Shown one piece after another: positions 18,242-27,757 of a stretch of 45,911 nt of DNA. The position numbers and the translations under genes were made by a program. The DNA lies in contig QEVJ01000080.1 of assembly GCA_003576845.1 (NCBI GenBank), positions 1 to 45,911 on the forward strand, read 5' to 3'. Within the stretch, counting starts at the first letter, position 1. Each line of letters begins with the position of its first letter. Origin of the DNA: Planctomycetota bacterium. GTDB lineage: Bacteria; Planctomycetota; Planctomycetia; Pirellulales; PLA5. Under the pieces are notes generated by a model. It was not told the origin of the DNA. It made no database searches and saw only the letters and a list, made by a program, of their open reading frames with translations.

Positions 18242-18535
18242 CCCGGGCCTCGGTCGCATTGCGGTTTTGCGGCGGAACTTTCTCGGCGATCGGGCGTCTA
18301 ACGACTCGGGCGGGGTCTTTCGGCCCGATTTCGGCCGATTCGCGTAACGTAACCTTTTGCGGCCGACCCAGGCCCGGGCGTAGCACGGCGAAGGTTTTGG
18401 CCCGCTCGGTGACATAATTCCGGTCGCGGAAAGTCGTCCGGCATTTACCAGGTTCCGGATTGTGGGTGAGCCGCATCGCCGGGTGCGATCGCGAAGCGGC
18501 CTGACGCCGCGGAATACTCTTTACGAGGAACCCCG
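18242..18535. other. Intergenic region with no assignable feature
   Basis: Between the DUF3616 gene and the next secreted-protein gene lie 294 bases. Several frames are open on the minus strand, but they are Arg/Pro-rich and show no family signal. I see no convincing terminator or promoter. Confidence 0.5.
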
Positions 18536-19036
18536 ATGTATCGCGCGATTACGTTGGTCGCAGTCTTGGCTCTCTTGGGCGCAGCTTCGGCGCACGCGAT
18601 TTGGGGCGTGAGCGACAAAGGAACGTGGCCGGCGACCTGGCCCAAGGAGTTGGAGCCGCTCCGCACGCAATCGAAATCGTACACGGGCAGCCTGGTGAAT
18701 CGCACGTTCCACGAAATCCGCTTTGCGACCCGCGAGGAGTTCGAGGCCGCCTGGCCGCACTTGCTTAAGGTCAAAACCGACAAGGCGCCGATCTTTCTGT
18801 CGCGCAGCCCGGTGACGTATCTCGGGCCGGTGGAAAGCGGCGTCCGCGTGTGGATGGCGCTCGCTTCGAGCAAGCCCATGCCGCCGGGTCCGATCGCGGG
18901 CGTGAAGAACGAGCGCGAGCGATGGATATACACCACGCACATCGAGCTGATCGTCGATGGTAAGATCGTCGATTTGAACCGCATCCCGTTGCCGAAGGAC
19001 ACGCCGATCGTCGACGAACGGTTCGACAAGAAATAG
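18536..19036 (+). CDS. Small secreted protein of unknown function
   Basis: A 166-residue protein with a clean signal peptide (MYRAITLVAVLALLGAASAHA, cleavage after about residue 21). The mature part is mixed alpha/beta with the segment FHEIRFATREEFEAAWPHLL and ends in a charged tail. CGAGGAA lies 6 bases upstream. It is 73 bases upstream of the giant MG2 gene on the same strand and may share its transcript. I do not recognise the family. Confidence 0.75.
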   Translation: MYRAITLVAVLALLGAASAHAIWGVSDKGTWPATWPKELEPLRTQSKSYTGSLVNRTFHEIRFATREEFEAAWPHLLKVKTDKAPIFLSRSPVTYLGPVESGVRVWMALASSKPMPPGPIAGVKNERERWIYTTHIELIVDGKIVDLNRIPLPKDTPIVDERFDKK

Positions 19037-19109
19037 CAAACGTCCCGACGAAACATCACGCACCCCATGGCCCGCGGAAGCGGGCCGTCACGATTCGAGG
19101 AGTTCATCC

Positions 19110-22100
19110 ATGTCCCGTCGTTCTCTTTCGCGCTACGGCACGCTTGCCGTAATTGCTCTGGCTGTCGGCGCCGCGACGCATTTTGCTTTGGCCCAGAACG
19201 CGGCGACTCCCGACAAGAAGCCGGAAGAATCCTCAGCGTTGACGCCCGAACCGGAAGCCCCAGCGGCGGTGCGGCAGGCGATGCAGGACCGCGACTATGC
19301 GGCGGCCATCAAGGCCATCGACGCCGCGATGTCCGCCGAGGGCGCGGCCAAGGACTATCTCGCCTATCTCAAGGGCCGCGCGCTGCATTTGAGCGAGAAG
19401 TACGACGAAGCGATCGCCCGCTTCGACACGATCGAGAAGGAGTTCCCTAAGAGTCCTTGGATTCGCCGGGCGCGATTCGGGATGGCGGTGTCGCTCGCTC
19501 GCAAGGGCGACTTCCGCGCGGCCGAATTGATCTATCGCCGCGAGGCGGAGTATTTGCTGTCGGCCGATCGCAAACAGGAGATTGCGAACTTGTACCTGGA
19601 GTTCGCGCAGACGTACTTCAAGCCGCCGAAGGAAGACCAGAAGCCGGACTATCAGAAGGCACTCGGCTTTTTCCAGAACGCCCTCGCCGTCGGACCAAAG
19701 CCGGAGAAGAAACGCGAAGTCGAGATGCTCGTGGCCGAGTGCTTCTTCAATCTCGGCAACTTTGCCGAAGCGGCCCGGCTCTATGCCCAGTTCGTAAAGG
19801 ACTATCCCGACGCGGCCGAATTGATCGAGGCGAAGTTCCGCTTGGGCGATAGCCAGTTGAAGCAGGGCCAACTTGCCGATGCCCGCCGCACGTGGCAGGA
19901 CCTGCTCGCGGCGCATGCGGACAACAAGAGTCCGCGGATCGCCGAAGCGACGTTCAATCTGTCGCTGACGTACCAGATGCCGAATCCGCAGAGCGATGAG
20001 GACTTGGGGCTCGGCGTGGCGGCGCTCGATGCGTTCGTGAAGAAGTTTCCGGAGCACAAGCTGGCGAGCACGGCCCATTTGCGGATCGCCCAGGCGTACG
20101 TGAATCGCGGTCGGCACGAGGACGCGGCCAAGCGACTCGCGGCGTATCTAGCCGATGCCCGCTATGCCGATCGCGAAGAAACGCCGGACGCGCGCTCGCT
20201 GCTGGGGCAGGCGAATCTGCTGCAAAAGAAGTTCACGGAAGCCATCGCGGCCTGGCGCGACTATCTCGCCAAGCATCCGACGCACAGCGCGTGGAGCGGC
20301 GTGCAACAGGCGATCGTCGACGCACAGTTCGCGATGGCCGCCGACCGCCGCGAGGCGAAGGCTTACGACGAAGCTCGCAAACTGTGGACGGAGTTTTTGG
20401 CGAATTATCCGCTCGATCCGCGCGGGCCGACGATCTGGTACACGTTCGGCGCGATGAACTTCGACCAAAAGAAATGGGACGAAGCGATCGCCGATTGGAC
20501 ACGGCTCGTGTCGAAGTATCCGAACACCGGCGAAGCGTCGCGCGCGCAGTTGATGATCGGCCACGTGCTCGAAACCAAGCAGGGCAAGCTCGCCGCGGCG
20601 CTTGAACAGTATCGCAAAGTCGCCGGTCTGTCGCAGCCCGACGCGGCTCAGCGGATCGTGCAACTTACGGCCAAGACGATGGCCGTGGCGACCGAGCGGG
20701 TGTTCCGGTCGAACGAAACGCCGAAGCTCAAGTTCACGAGCCGCAACATCGACTCGGTGACCGTTCGCATCTATGCCATCGACCTGGAAACGTATTTCCG
20801 CAAGATGCACCTGGCCAGCGGCGTCGAGGGCCTCGATATCTCGCTGATCGATCCCGACCGCAGCTTCGAATTCAAGGTGCCGAAATACGCCGAGTATCAA
20901 GAACTCGAAAGCCAGATCGAGGTGCCGCTGCCGCAGAAGTCTGCACTGGCTGAGCCAGTGGCACCCGGCACTGGGCCAGTGCCACCCGGGAAGAGCGGCG
21001 CGATGGCGATTACCGTGTCGAGCAAGACGCTGACGGCCACGACGCTCGTCCTGCAATCGGACCTCGACATCATCGTCAAAAGCTCGCGGAACGAGGTGTT
21101 CGTGCTTGCCGAGAACATGGTCACTGGCCAGCCGTGGAAGGACGTGAAGCTGCTGATTTCGAACGGCCAGACGGTGTTTGCCGAAGCGAAAACCGGCGAC
21201 GACGGCGTGTTCAAGGGCGATTACAAAGCGTTGATTCCGGCCGGTGGCACCGGCTCAGCCAGTGGCTTGGCCAGCGATGACGTCCGCGTATTCGCGGTGG
21301 CCGGTTCGCATACCGGATCGAACGTCGTCGGTCTTCAGGGGGTCGGCGTCGCGACCGGGCTGGCCGACAAAGGTTACATCTACACGGACCGCCCGGCGTA
21401 TCGCCCTGGCGACATGGTTCATGTCCGCGGCGTGATTCGCGGCGTGTCCGGCGATGCCTTTACCATAGCCGAAGGGGCGAAGTACACGATCCAGGTGTTC
21501 GATCCGCGGAACCGGATGCTGCATCAAGAGGAAGCGGCGCTGTCGGAGTTCGGCGGCTTGGGAACGCACTTCTTGCTGCCCACCGCGGCCGTGCAGGGCG
21601 AGTACCGCGTGCTCGTGACCGAGGCGGCCAAGGAGATCGCCTCGCCGAAGAGCTATCAAGGAACGTTCGGCGTCCACGAGTATCGCCTCGAACCGGTGCG
21701 AATCGCCGTCGATTCGGACCGCGCGGTTTACTACCGCGGCGAAGAGATCAAGGGGAAGATTCGCGTGCAGTTCTACTACGGCGCGCCGGTCGTCGGAGCC
21801 GACGTGCGCTATCAACTGTCCGACGGCGCGGTCGCGACGGCCAAGACGAACGACAAGGGCGAGATCGACTTCACGTTCCCCACGCGCGAATTTCGCGAGA
21901 CGCAGACGTTGCCGCTCGTCGTGACGCTGCCCGAACGGAACATCGGCGCGGTCAAGCCGTTCGTGCTGGCGACCAAGGGCTTTTCGATCAATATCTCGAC
22001 CGTGCGGCCGTTATACTTGGCGGGCGAGTCGTTCGAGGCGTCGATCAAGACCGTCGACGCGGAAGGCAAACCGATCGCCCAGAAGCTCAATCTCAAGGTG

Positions 22101-25100
22101 CTCGAACGCACCACGGTCGAGGGCCGCGTCGGCGAACGGCTCGTGTCGGAGCACGCGATCGAAACCGACAAGGAAGGCAACGCGCGGCAAACGCTCAAGC
22201 TCGACGCCGGCGGGCAGTACATCTTGCGAGCCGAAGGGACGGATCGGTTCGAGAACCCGATATACGGCGCGGCGCAAGTGCAACTTTCGGACGACAAGGA
22301 CACGGTGCGACTGCGGCTCTTGGCCGATAAGCACACCTTCAAGGTCGGCGACGTGGCGAAGGTGAATTTGCACTGGCGCGAAGCGCCGGCGCTCGCGCTC
22401 GTGACGTTTCAGGGCGCTCGGGTGCTCGATTACAAGCTGGTCACGCTCAAAACGGGCGACAACCCGCTCGAACTACCGATGACGGCGCCGCTTGCGCCGA
22501 ACTTCGAGTTGGCCGTGGCGGTGATGACCGACACGCGGCCGCAATTGGACGCCGAGGGAAAAACGAAGGACGCCGACAAGCCGATCACGCGGCTGCATCT
22601 CGCGTCCAGCCCGATTACGGTCAATCGTGAGCTCAAAGTTACGGTTGAAGTCAAGCGGAAGAACGGCGCGGCCGCCGGCACTGGCGTAGCCAGTGGCACC
22701 CCCGCCAAACCGGGCGAGGAGGTCGACGTCGTTGTCGCAACGACAGACGCCCAGGGCAAGCCCATCGCGGCGGAAGTGAGCTTAGCCATGATCGAGCAAT
22801 CGCTGCTCGAACAGTTCTCGTTCGCGGTGCCGGCGATTCAGGACTTTTTCGGCGGCGGGCGGCGCGAAACGGCGGTCCGCACCACGGCGAGCATTACGTT
22901 CGCCTATCGTCCGGCGACCCAGGCGATCAATCCGCGGCTCCTGGCAGACGAAGATCGAAAGATGCTCGAACTGGACGAGTCACGGCGGCTTAGCGAACTC
23001 AGTAAGCAGATGGCGGCGAGCGGCTTTACGCCGCAGTCGACGCGTCCTGGCCCGACGGGCGGCGGAGAATGGGCCGGACGGCGTTCCGGCGCCGGCGGCG
23101 AGCGGGGCGAAGGAGTGGCCGACGAAGCGCCGGCACCAGTCGATTGGTCCACGATCGCGGCCGACCCGAATGCGCCGATGGACGCCCCCGCGGAGGAGTT
23201 CGCCACGGCGGGAGCGCTCGATCTGCATGCGCGCAACGGCCAGGCCGCCGCGGAGGATCGGCTTGGGACGCGATCCAAGAGCGAGGCGGCAAAACGCAAG
23301 CTGCAGCAATACTCTGCCGGCGGTATGGCGGGCAAGGCGAACTCAAGGGGCATTTCAATGGGATTGCAAGGCGCACCGGCCGAATCCGATCTCGATGGCG
23401 ACGGTAAGCCAGACGTTTCCGCGGCGTTGGGCGCCCAAACGCTGGCTTTCGACTATGCCCAAACGTTCGCTGGCGACGCGGTTACCTATGGCATTCCGAT
23501 GGGCAGCACGGACGGGACGGTCGCCTTCGGTCGAATGCTGGGCGCGGGCCGCCGCGACGTCGTGGCCGTCGATCGCTGGGGTAAGATGGGGAACGTGTAC
23601 TTCGCCGACCTCTCCGACGCCGAGCAGAAGGCCGAAGGCAAACGCCTCGCCGACGCCGGCGCGCTTCTGCTGCCGCAACTGGTCATTCAAGAAACTGGGT
23701 ATTGGAATCCGTCGGTCGTCACCGACAACGCCGGCAAGGCGACAGTGGCGGTGACGCTGCCCGATCGGTCGACGGCATGGAAGCTGCTCGCCAAGGGTGC
23801 GACGAAAGAGACGCTGTGCGGCGAGGCCGACGCTTCGCTCGCTGTGAAGAAGGACCTGTTCGGTGAGCTCAAGTTGCCGCTGGCGTTCACCGACGGCGAC
23901 GACGCCGAGATCGCAGCGTCGATCCACAACCATGCCATCGACAAGGGGACGATCAAGGTCACGCTCAAGACGACGGTCGGCGGCAAGAGCGACGTGGCGA
24001 CGAAGACGGTCGACGTGTCGAAGCAGGGGATCGAGCAATTGACGTTTGGGCAAAAGATTCGACGTTCGGCTGCGGAAGGTGAGCCCAGTGCCGACGAAAT
24101 GCTCATTGAGTTGACCGTCGAAGCCGACGGCAAGAGCGACGTCGTTCGCCGCCGGCTGCCGATTCAGCCCTACGGTCTGCCGGTTTACAACATTTCCGGC
24201 GGTTCTGCGGCCGCGGACACGACGGCGTGGGTGGAAGCCCCGGCAAACGTGGCCGACGACGCCCGAAGTTTGCAGATTCTTCTCGGCCCGACGGTCGAGC
24301 GGAGCCTGCTCGACGTGCTGTTCGGTCCGGCGACGGTGTGTCAGATCGACAACGTGCGGCTCGCCGCGAGCCTCGACACGGCGACGAGCGACGCGCTCTC
24401 GGCGATCGCGCTGGGGAAGCTTCTAAGCGCCGACGACAAGGCGAGCACGACCGTGCAAGCGCTCGACGCGCGGCTGCGATCGACGGTCTCGCTGCTCGTC
24501 GCGGCGCAAAATGACGACGGCGGGTGGAGTTGGACCGGTCAAAAAGGTACGGCCAGCCATCGCTATACGTCGGCCCGCGTGGTATGGGCGTTGGCCCTCG
24601 CCCGCAAGTCCGGCTATCGCGTGCCCGACGACGGTTTCGACAAGGGCTGCAATTATCTGGCCAGCGAAATCGCCAAGACGCGCGACGACGATTACGAGAG
24701 CAAGGCGATTCTGCTGCACGCCCTCGCGGTTGCCGGGCGAGACGACTTTGCGCTCGCGAATCGTCTGCATCGCAATCGGCCGGCGCTCTCGACGAGCGCG
24801 CTGTTGCACGTGGCGCTGGCGCTGGCCGAAATGGAGCGCAAGCCGATGGCGGAGGACCTGCTCAAGGTCGTCGCCGAACAGAATCTCGACGCGCCGCAAG
24901 CCAAGCGAACGATTGGCGCGTCGCTGCCGTGGACGCACGCGTCGGCCGAAACGCGGGCGCTGTATGCGCTGGCTTTGATTCGCACGTCGCCCGAATCGAC
25001 GAAGCTCAAGGAGCAAGTCGACTGGCTGCTCGCCCATCGCGCCGGCCATCGTTGGTCGCCGGACAAGGCGACCGGCCCGGCGATGCTCGCATTGTGCGAA

Positions 25101-27593
25101 TGGAACGCCAAGAACCGCGTGAAGGCGGCGCAGTACGAGCTCGACATTTTCGTCAACGACGTGAAGGCCAAAACGGTCGTCGTCGACGATACGACCGCGA
25201 CGCAGACGATCGACGTCGCCGCGAACCTTTTGAAGAAGGGCAAGCAGCGGATCAACTTCGTGATTCGCGGCCGCGGCGAATATACGTATCAGGCCGTGCT
25301 CGGCGGTTTCGTGCCGGCCGAGAAGCTCGCGTCGACGACGCAGGACTGGCACGTCCGCCGCTATTACGAACCCGCGCCGCTCGAATTCGAAGGCAAAGAA
25401 ATCCCCCGCGGCTTCGGCGTGATCGAAGGGCAGTACACGCCGTTCCGCAACGCGCTCACGCAACTGCCCGTCGGGCAGCGTGGTCACGTCGAACTGACCG
25501 TGTCGCGGATCAATGTGCCGGGCAACGTGCCGGAAGAGCAACTCGAATACCTCGTCGTGACCGAGCCGCTGCCGAGCGGGGCGAGCGTGGTCGAGAACTC
25601 GGTCCGCGGCGGGTTCGAGCGGTATGAAATCTCGCCCGGCGCGATCACGTTCTACGTCGGCAGTCGCCGGTACGTCGAGCCGATCCACTACGACATCTAC
25701 GGCTACGTGTCCGGCAACTATCAGGCCGCGCCGACCGTCGTTCGCAACGCCTATCGGCCCGACCAGCTCGCCGCGGCGGGCGTCAATAAGCTCGCGGTGC
25801 TCGCGGCTGGCAAGCCGAGCGGCGACGCCTATCGCCTTTCGCCGCAGGAGTTGTACGAACTGGGCAAGCGCTCGTTCGACAAGCAGGATTTCGACGCGGC
25901 CGGCAAGCACTTGGGCGAGCTCATCGCGAACTGGAATCTGCGGCCCGAGTTCTACAAGGAGACGGCCCGCATGTTGCTCGACGTGCATCTGGCCCGCGGT
26001 CCGGCGAGCGGTGTGGTCAAGTATTTCGAGATCGTCAAGGAGAAGTGGCCGGACCTCGAAATGCCGTTCGACAAGATCGTCAAGGTCGGCGCCGCGTACC
26101 ACGACATGGGCGAGTACGAACGGGCGTATCTCATCTTCCGGGCGACCGTCGAAAGCAGCTTTTCGCGCGAAAGCGGTGTGGCCGGGTTCTTGGACGGCCA
26201 GGGCGAGTTCGTCCGCAGCGTCGACGTGATGCGGCGGCTGCTGCTCGAATACCCGGCCGAGTCTTACGCGGCGGTGGCGACATACGCGCTCGCGCAGCAG
26301 GTTTACGGCAAAGCGGCGAACGTCCTCGCCGATGAAAAGCTGAAGGAGAAGAAGATCAATCGCGTCGACTTGATTCGTCAGGCCCACGCGATGCTCGAAG
26401 GCTTCTTGACGATGTATCCCGAGGACCCGGCGGCCGATCAGGCGTCGTTCTCGGCGGCCAATGCGCTGCTCGATCTCAAAGCCTACAAACCGGCCATCGC
26501 CGCCTGCGAGGCGTATGCCCTGCGGTATCCCAAGAGCGATTATCTGGACAGCTACTGGTATTTGATCGGCTATTGCCACTTCGCCCAACACGAGCACGAG
26601 GCGGCCTTGGCCATGTGCAAGAAAGTCGCCGAGGCGAAGCGGGTCGATAGGAGCACGGGCCGCGAGATGGAGAGCGTGAACAAAGACCGCGCGATCTACA
26701 TTATGGGGCAGGTGTATCACAGCTTGGGCAAGGCGGCCGAGGCGATCGTCGAGTACACGCGGGTGAAGGAACGCTTCGCCGACGCGGCGCAGGCGATCGA
26801 GTATTTCGCCCGCAAGGAGATCAAGCTGCCGGAGATCACGACGATCCGGCCCGGCAAACCGGCGGAAGTGAAGCTCGCGTTCCGCAACGTGGCAAACTGC
26901 GAAGTGATGGTGTATCGCATCGACCTGATGAAGTTCAGCCTGCTGCGGCGGAACTTGGGCGAGATCACGGCGATCAACCTCGCCGGCATTCGTCCGTATC
27001 ACGAATCGACGGAAAAACTCGGCGACGGCAAGGATTATCGCGACCGCGAGCACGTGCTGACGCTGCCGCTCAAGGACGAAGGCGCGTATCTCGTGGTGTG
27101 CCGGGGCGAGAACTTGCACACGAGCGGGCTGGCGGTCGTTTCGCCGCTGGAGGTCGAGATTCAGGAAGATGCCGCGTCGGGACGCGTGCGGACGACGGTC
27201 AAGGACGTCGCCAAGGACGCATACGTCGGCGACGCGCACGTGAAGGTGATCGGCTCGCGGAACGACGACTTCCACAGCGGCGCGACCGATCTTCGCGGCG
27301 TGTTCATCGCCGACGGCATCGTCGGCACGTCGACGGTCATTGCCCAGGTCGACGAACGGCGGTATGCGTTCTACCGCGGCAAAGTCGAACTCGGCCCGCC
27401 GCCGGCTCCGGCGACGCCGCCGCCGGCCGCGAAAGAACCGGCTCAACAACCGGCTTCGGCGAAGGATGCGGAAGGGGAACTGCTCGAAGGACTGCGCAGC
27501 GGCAATCAGATGATCATCCAGGAGCAGCAGCAGAACCTCAAGCAGCTCTACGAGAACAAGCCCAGCGGCGTCGAGGTGCAGAAGGCGTACTGA
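19110..27593 (+). CDS. Giant MG2/alpha-2-macroglobulin-like protein with terminal TPR modules
   Basis: A 2,827-residue envelope protein. Signal peptide 1-29; TPR-like repeats to about residue 520; a beta domain (about 530-610, with VTVRIYAIDLETYFRK); macroglobulin-type beta domains including the MG2 segment YIYTDRPAYRPGDMVHVRGV near 757; a low-complexity region (about 1300-1420) and a calcium-site-like DLDGDGKPD near 1427; an alpha-2-macroglobulin core with LPDRSTAWKLLAKG and a helical toroid (QNDDGGWSW, about 1797). The usual thioester CxEQ is missing; the matching region reads LFGPATVCQIDNVRL. After about 2245 there are more TPR repeats and a second copy of the 530-610 domain type (CEVMVYRIDLMKFSLLRR). 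Bacterial relatives are thought to trap proteases or guard the envelope. GAGGAG precedes the ATG. Palindromic repeats lie in the coding sequence at three sites. Confidence 0.9.
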   Translation: MSRRSLSRYGTLAVIALAVGAATHFALAQNAATPDKKPEESSALTPEPEAPAAVRQAMQDRDYAAAIKAIDAAMSAEGAAKDYLAYLKGRALHLSEKYDEAIARFDTIEKEFPKSPWIRRARFGMAVSLARKGDFRAAELIYRREAEYLLSADRKQEIANLYLEFAQTYFKPPKEDQKPDYQKALGFFQNALAVGPKPEKKREVEMLVAECFFNLGNFAEAARLYAQFVKDYPDAAELIEAKFRLGDSQLKQGQLADARRTWQDLLAAHADNKSPRIAEATFNLSLTYQMPNPQSDEDLGLGVAALDAFVKKFPEHKLASTAHLRIAQAYVNRGRHEDAAKRLAAYLADARYADREETPDARSLLGQANLLQKKFTEAIAAWRDYLAKHPTHSAWSGVQQAIVDAQFAMAADRREAKAYDEARKLWTEFLANYPLDPRGPTIWYTFGAMNFDQKKWDEAIADWTRLVSKYPNTGEASRAQLMIGHVLETKQGKLAAALEQYRKVAGLSQPDAAQRIVQLTAKTMAVATERVFRSNETPKLKFTSRNIDSVTVRIYAIDLETYFRKMHLASGVEGLDISLIDPDRSFEFKVPKYAEYQELESQIEVPLPQKSALAEPVAPGTGPVPPGKSGAMAITVSSKTLTATTLVLQSDLDIIVKSSRNEVFVLAENMVTGQPWKDVKLLISNGQTVFAEAKTGDDGVFKGDYKALIPAGGTGSASGLASDDVRVFAVAGSHTGSNVVGLQGVGVATGLADKGYIYTDRPAYRPGDMVHVRGVIRGVSGDAFTIAEGAKYTIQVFDPRNRMLHQEEAALSEFGGLGTHFLLPTAAVQGEYRVLVTEAAKEIASPKSYQGTFGVHEYRLEPVRIAVDSDRAVYYRGEEIKGKIRVQFYYGAPVVGADVRYQLSDGAVATAKTNDKGEIDFTFPTREFRETQTLPLVVTLPERNIGAVKPFVLATKGFSINISTVRPLYLAGESFEASIKTVDAEGKPIAQKLNLKVLERTTVEGRVGERLVSEHAIETDKEGNARQTLKLDAGGQYILRAEGTDRFENPIYGAAQVQLSDDKDTVRLRLLADKHTFKVGDVAKVNLHWREAPALALVTFQGARVLDYKLVTLKTGDNPLELPMTAPLAPNFELAVAVMTDTRPQLDAEGKTKDADKPITRLHLASSPITVNRELKVTVEVKRKNGAAAGTGVASGTPAKPGEEVDVVVATTDAQGKPIAAEVSLAMIEQSLLEQFSFAVPAIQDFFGGGRRETAVRTTASITFAYRPATQAINPRLLADEDRKMLELDESRRLSELSKQMAASGFTPQSTRPGPTGGGEWAGRRSGAGGERGEGVADEAPAPVDWSTIAADPNAPMDAPAEEFATAGALDLHARNGQAAAEDRLGTRSKSEAAKRKLQQYSAGGMAGKANSRGISMGLQGAPAESDLDGDGKPDVSAALGAQTLAFDYAQTFAGDAVTYGIPMGSTDGTVAFGRMLGAGRRDVVAVDRWGKMGNVYFADLSDAEQKAEGKRLADAGALLLPQLVIQETGYWNPSVVTDNAGKATVAVTLPDRSTAWKLLAKGATKETLCGEADASLAVKKDLFGELKLPLAFTDGDDAEIAASIHNHAIDKGTIKVTLKTTVGGKSDVATKTVDVSKQGIEQLTFGQKIRRSAAEGEPSADEMLIELTVEADGKSDVVRRRLPIQPYGLPVYNISGGSAAADTTAWVEAPANVADDARSLQILLGPTVERSLLDVLFGPATVCQIDNVRLAASLDTATSDALSAIALGKLLSADDKASTTVQALDARLRSTVSLLVAAQNDDGGWSWTGQKGTASHRYTSARVVWALALARKSGYRVPDDGFDKGCNYLASEIAKTRDDDYESKAILLHALAVAGRDDFALANRLHRNRPALSTSALLHVALALAEMERKPMAEDLLKVVAEQNLDAPQAKRTIGASLPWTHASAETRALYALALIRTSPESTKLKEQVDWLLAHRAGHRWSPDKATGPAMLALCEWNAKNRVKAAQYELDIFVNDVKAKTVVVDDTTATQTIDVAANLLKKGKQRINFVIRGRGEYTYQAVLGGFVPAEKLASTTQDWHVRRYYEPAPLEFEGKEIPRGFGVIEGQYTPFRNALTQLPVGQRGHVELTVSRINVPGNVPEEQLEYLVVTEPLPSGASVVENSVRGGFERYEISPGAITFYVGSRRYVEPIHYDIYGYVSGNYQAAPTVVRNAYRPDQLAAAGVNKLAVLAAGKPSGDAYRLSPQELYELGKRSFDKQDFDAAGKHLGELIANWNLRPEFYKETARMLLDVHLARGPASGVVKYFEIVKEKWPDLEMPFDKIVKVGAAYHDMGEYERAYLIFRATVESSFSRESGVAGFLDGQGEFVRSVDVMRRLLLEYPAESYAAVATYALAQQVYGKAANVLADEKLKEKKINRVDLIRQAHAMLEGFLTMYPEDPAADQASFSAANALLDLKAYKPAIAACEAYALRYPKSDYLDSYWYLIGYCHFAQHEHEAALAMCKKVAEAKRVDRSTGREMESVNKDRAIYIMGQVYHSLGKAAEAIVEYTRVKERFADAAQAIEYFARKEIKLPEITTIRPGKPAEVKLAFRNVANCEVMVYRIDLMKFSLLRRNLGEITAINLAGIRPYHESTEKLGDGKDYRDREHVLTLPLKDEGAYLVVCRGENLHTSGLAVVSPLEVEIQEDAASGRVRTTVKDVAKDAYVGDAHVKVIGSRNDDFHSGATDLRGVFIADGIVGTSTVIAQVDERRYAFYRGKVELGPPPAPATPPPAAKEPAQQPASAKDAEGELLEGLRSGNQMIIQEQQQNLKQLYENKPSGVEVQKAY
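20944..20983. repeat. In-frame double palindrome inside the MG2 gene (site A)
   Basis: CACTGGC-TGA-GCCAGTG (20944-20960), GCACCC, then GGCACTGG-G-CCAGTGCC (20967-20983). It encodes a Pro/Gly-rich loop (ALAEPVAPGTGPVPPG) at about residues 612-627, between two beta domains. It is the most complete of three copies inside the gene. Confidence 0.8.
21246..21266. repeat. In-frame palindrome inside the MG2 gene (site B)
   Basis: GGCACCGGCTCAGCCAGTGGC, i.e. CACCGGC-TCA-GCCAGTG, one mismatch from the site A core. Read in the gene frame it gives GTGSASG in a Gly/Ser-rich linker near residue 715. Confidence 0.65.
22677..22701. repeat. In-frame palindrome inside the MG2 gene (site C)
   Basis: GG then CACTGGC-GTA-GCCAGTG then GCACCC: perfect 7-base arms with a three-base loop and the same GCACCC flank as site A. 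It encodes GTGVASGTP near residue 1192, in a linker. Its reading frame differs from the first palindrome of site A. Confidence 0.75.
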
Positions 27594-27621
27594 TGCACCG
27601 GGGCCCTGTCGCAGCTAAACT

Positions 27622-27720
27622 CGCGGGTGCCACTGCTGGCTCGTCCAGCAGTGATGAGAGTTGCCGTTTGACGTCGCCTCGCGAATCGCACTGCTGGACG
27701 AGCCAGCAGTGGCACCCGCG
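27622..27720. terminator. 32-base perfect inverted repeat between convergent genes
   Basis: Arms 27622-27653 and 27689-27720 are exact reverse complements (32 of 32) around a 35-base spacer. Each arm is itself a hairpin, CACTGCTGG-CTCGT-CCAGCAGTG, flanked by the GGCACCCG box also seen next to the palindromes inside the MG2 gene. It fills most of the gap between the MG2 gene and the convergent cyanophycinase gene, so it probably ends both transcripts. There is no T run. Confidence 0.75.
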
Positions 27721-27757
27721 CGCACGCTCCAGAATGAAATCGAGCAAGCACTGACGG

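Noticed and set aside
24423-27449. A 1,008-residue minus-strand open frame inside the MG2 gene
   Set aside because: It is the shadow of the MG2 reading frame, with an Arg/Leu/Val-rich composition and no domain signal.
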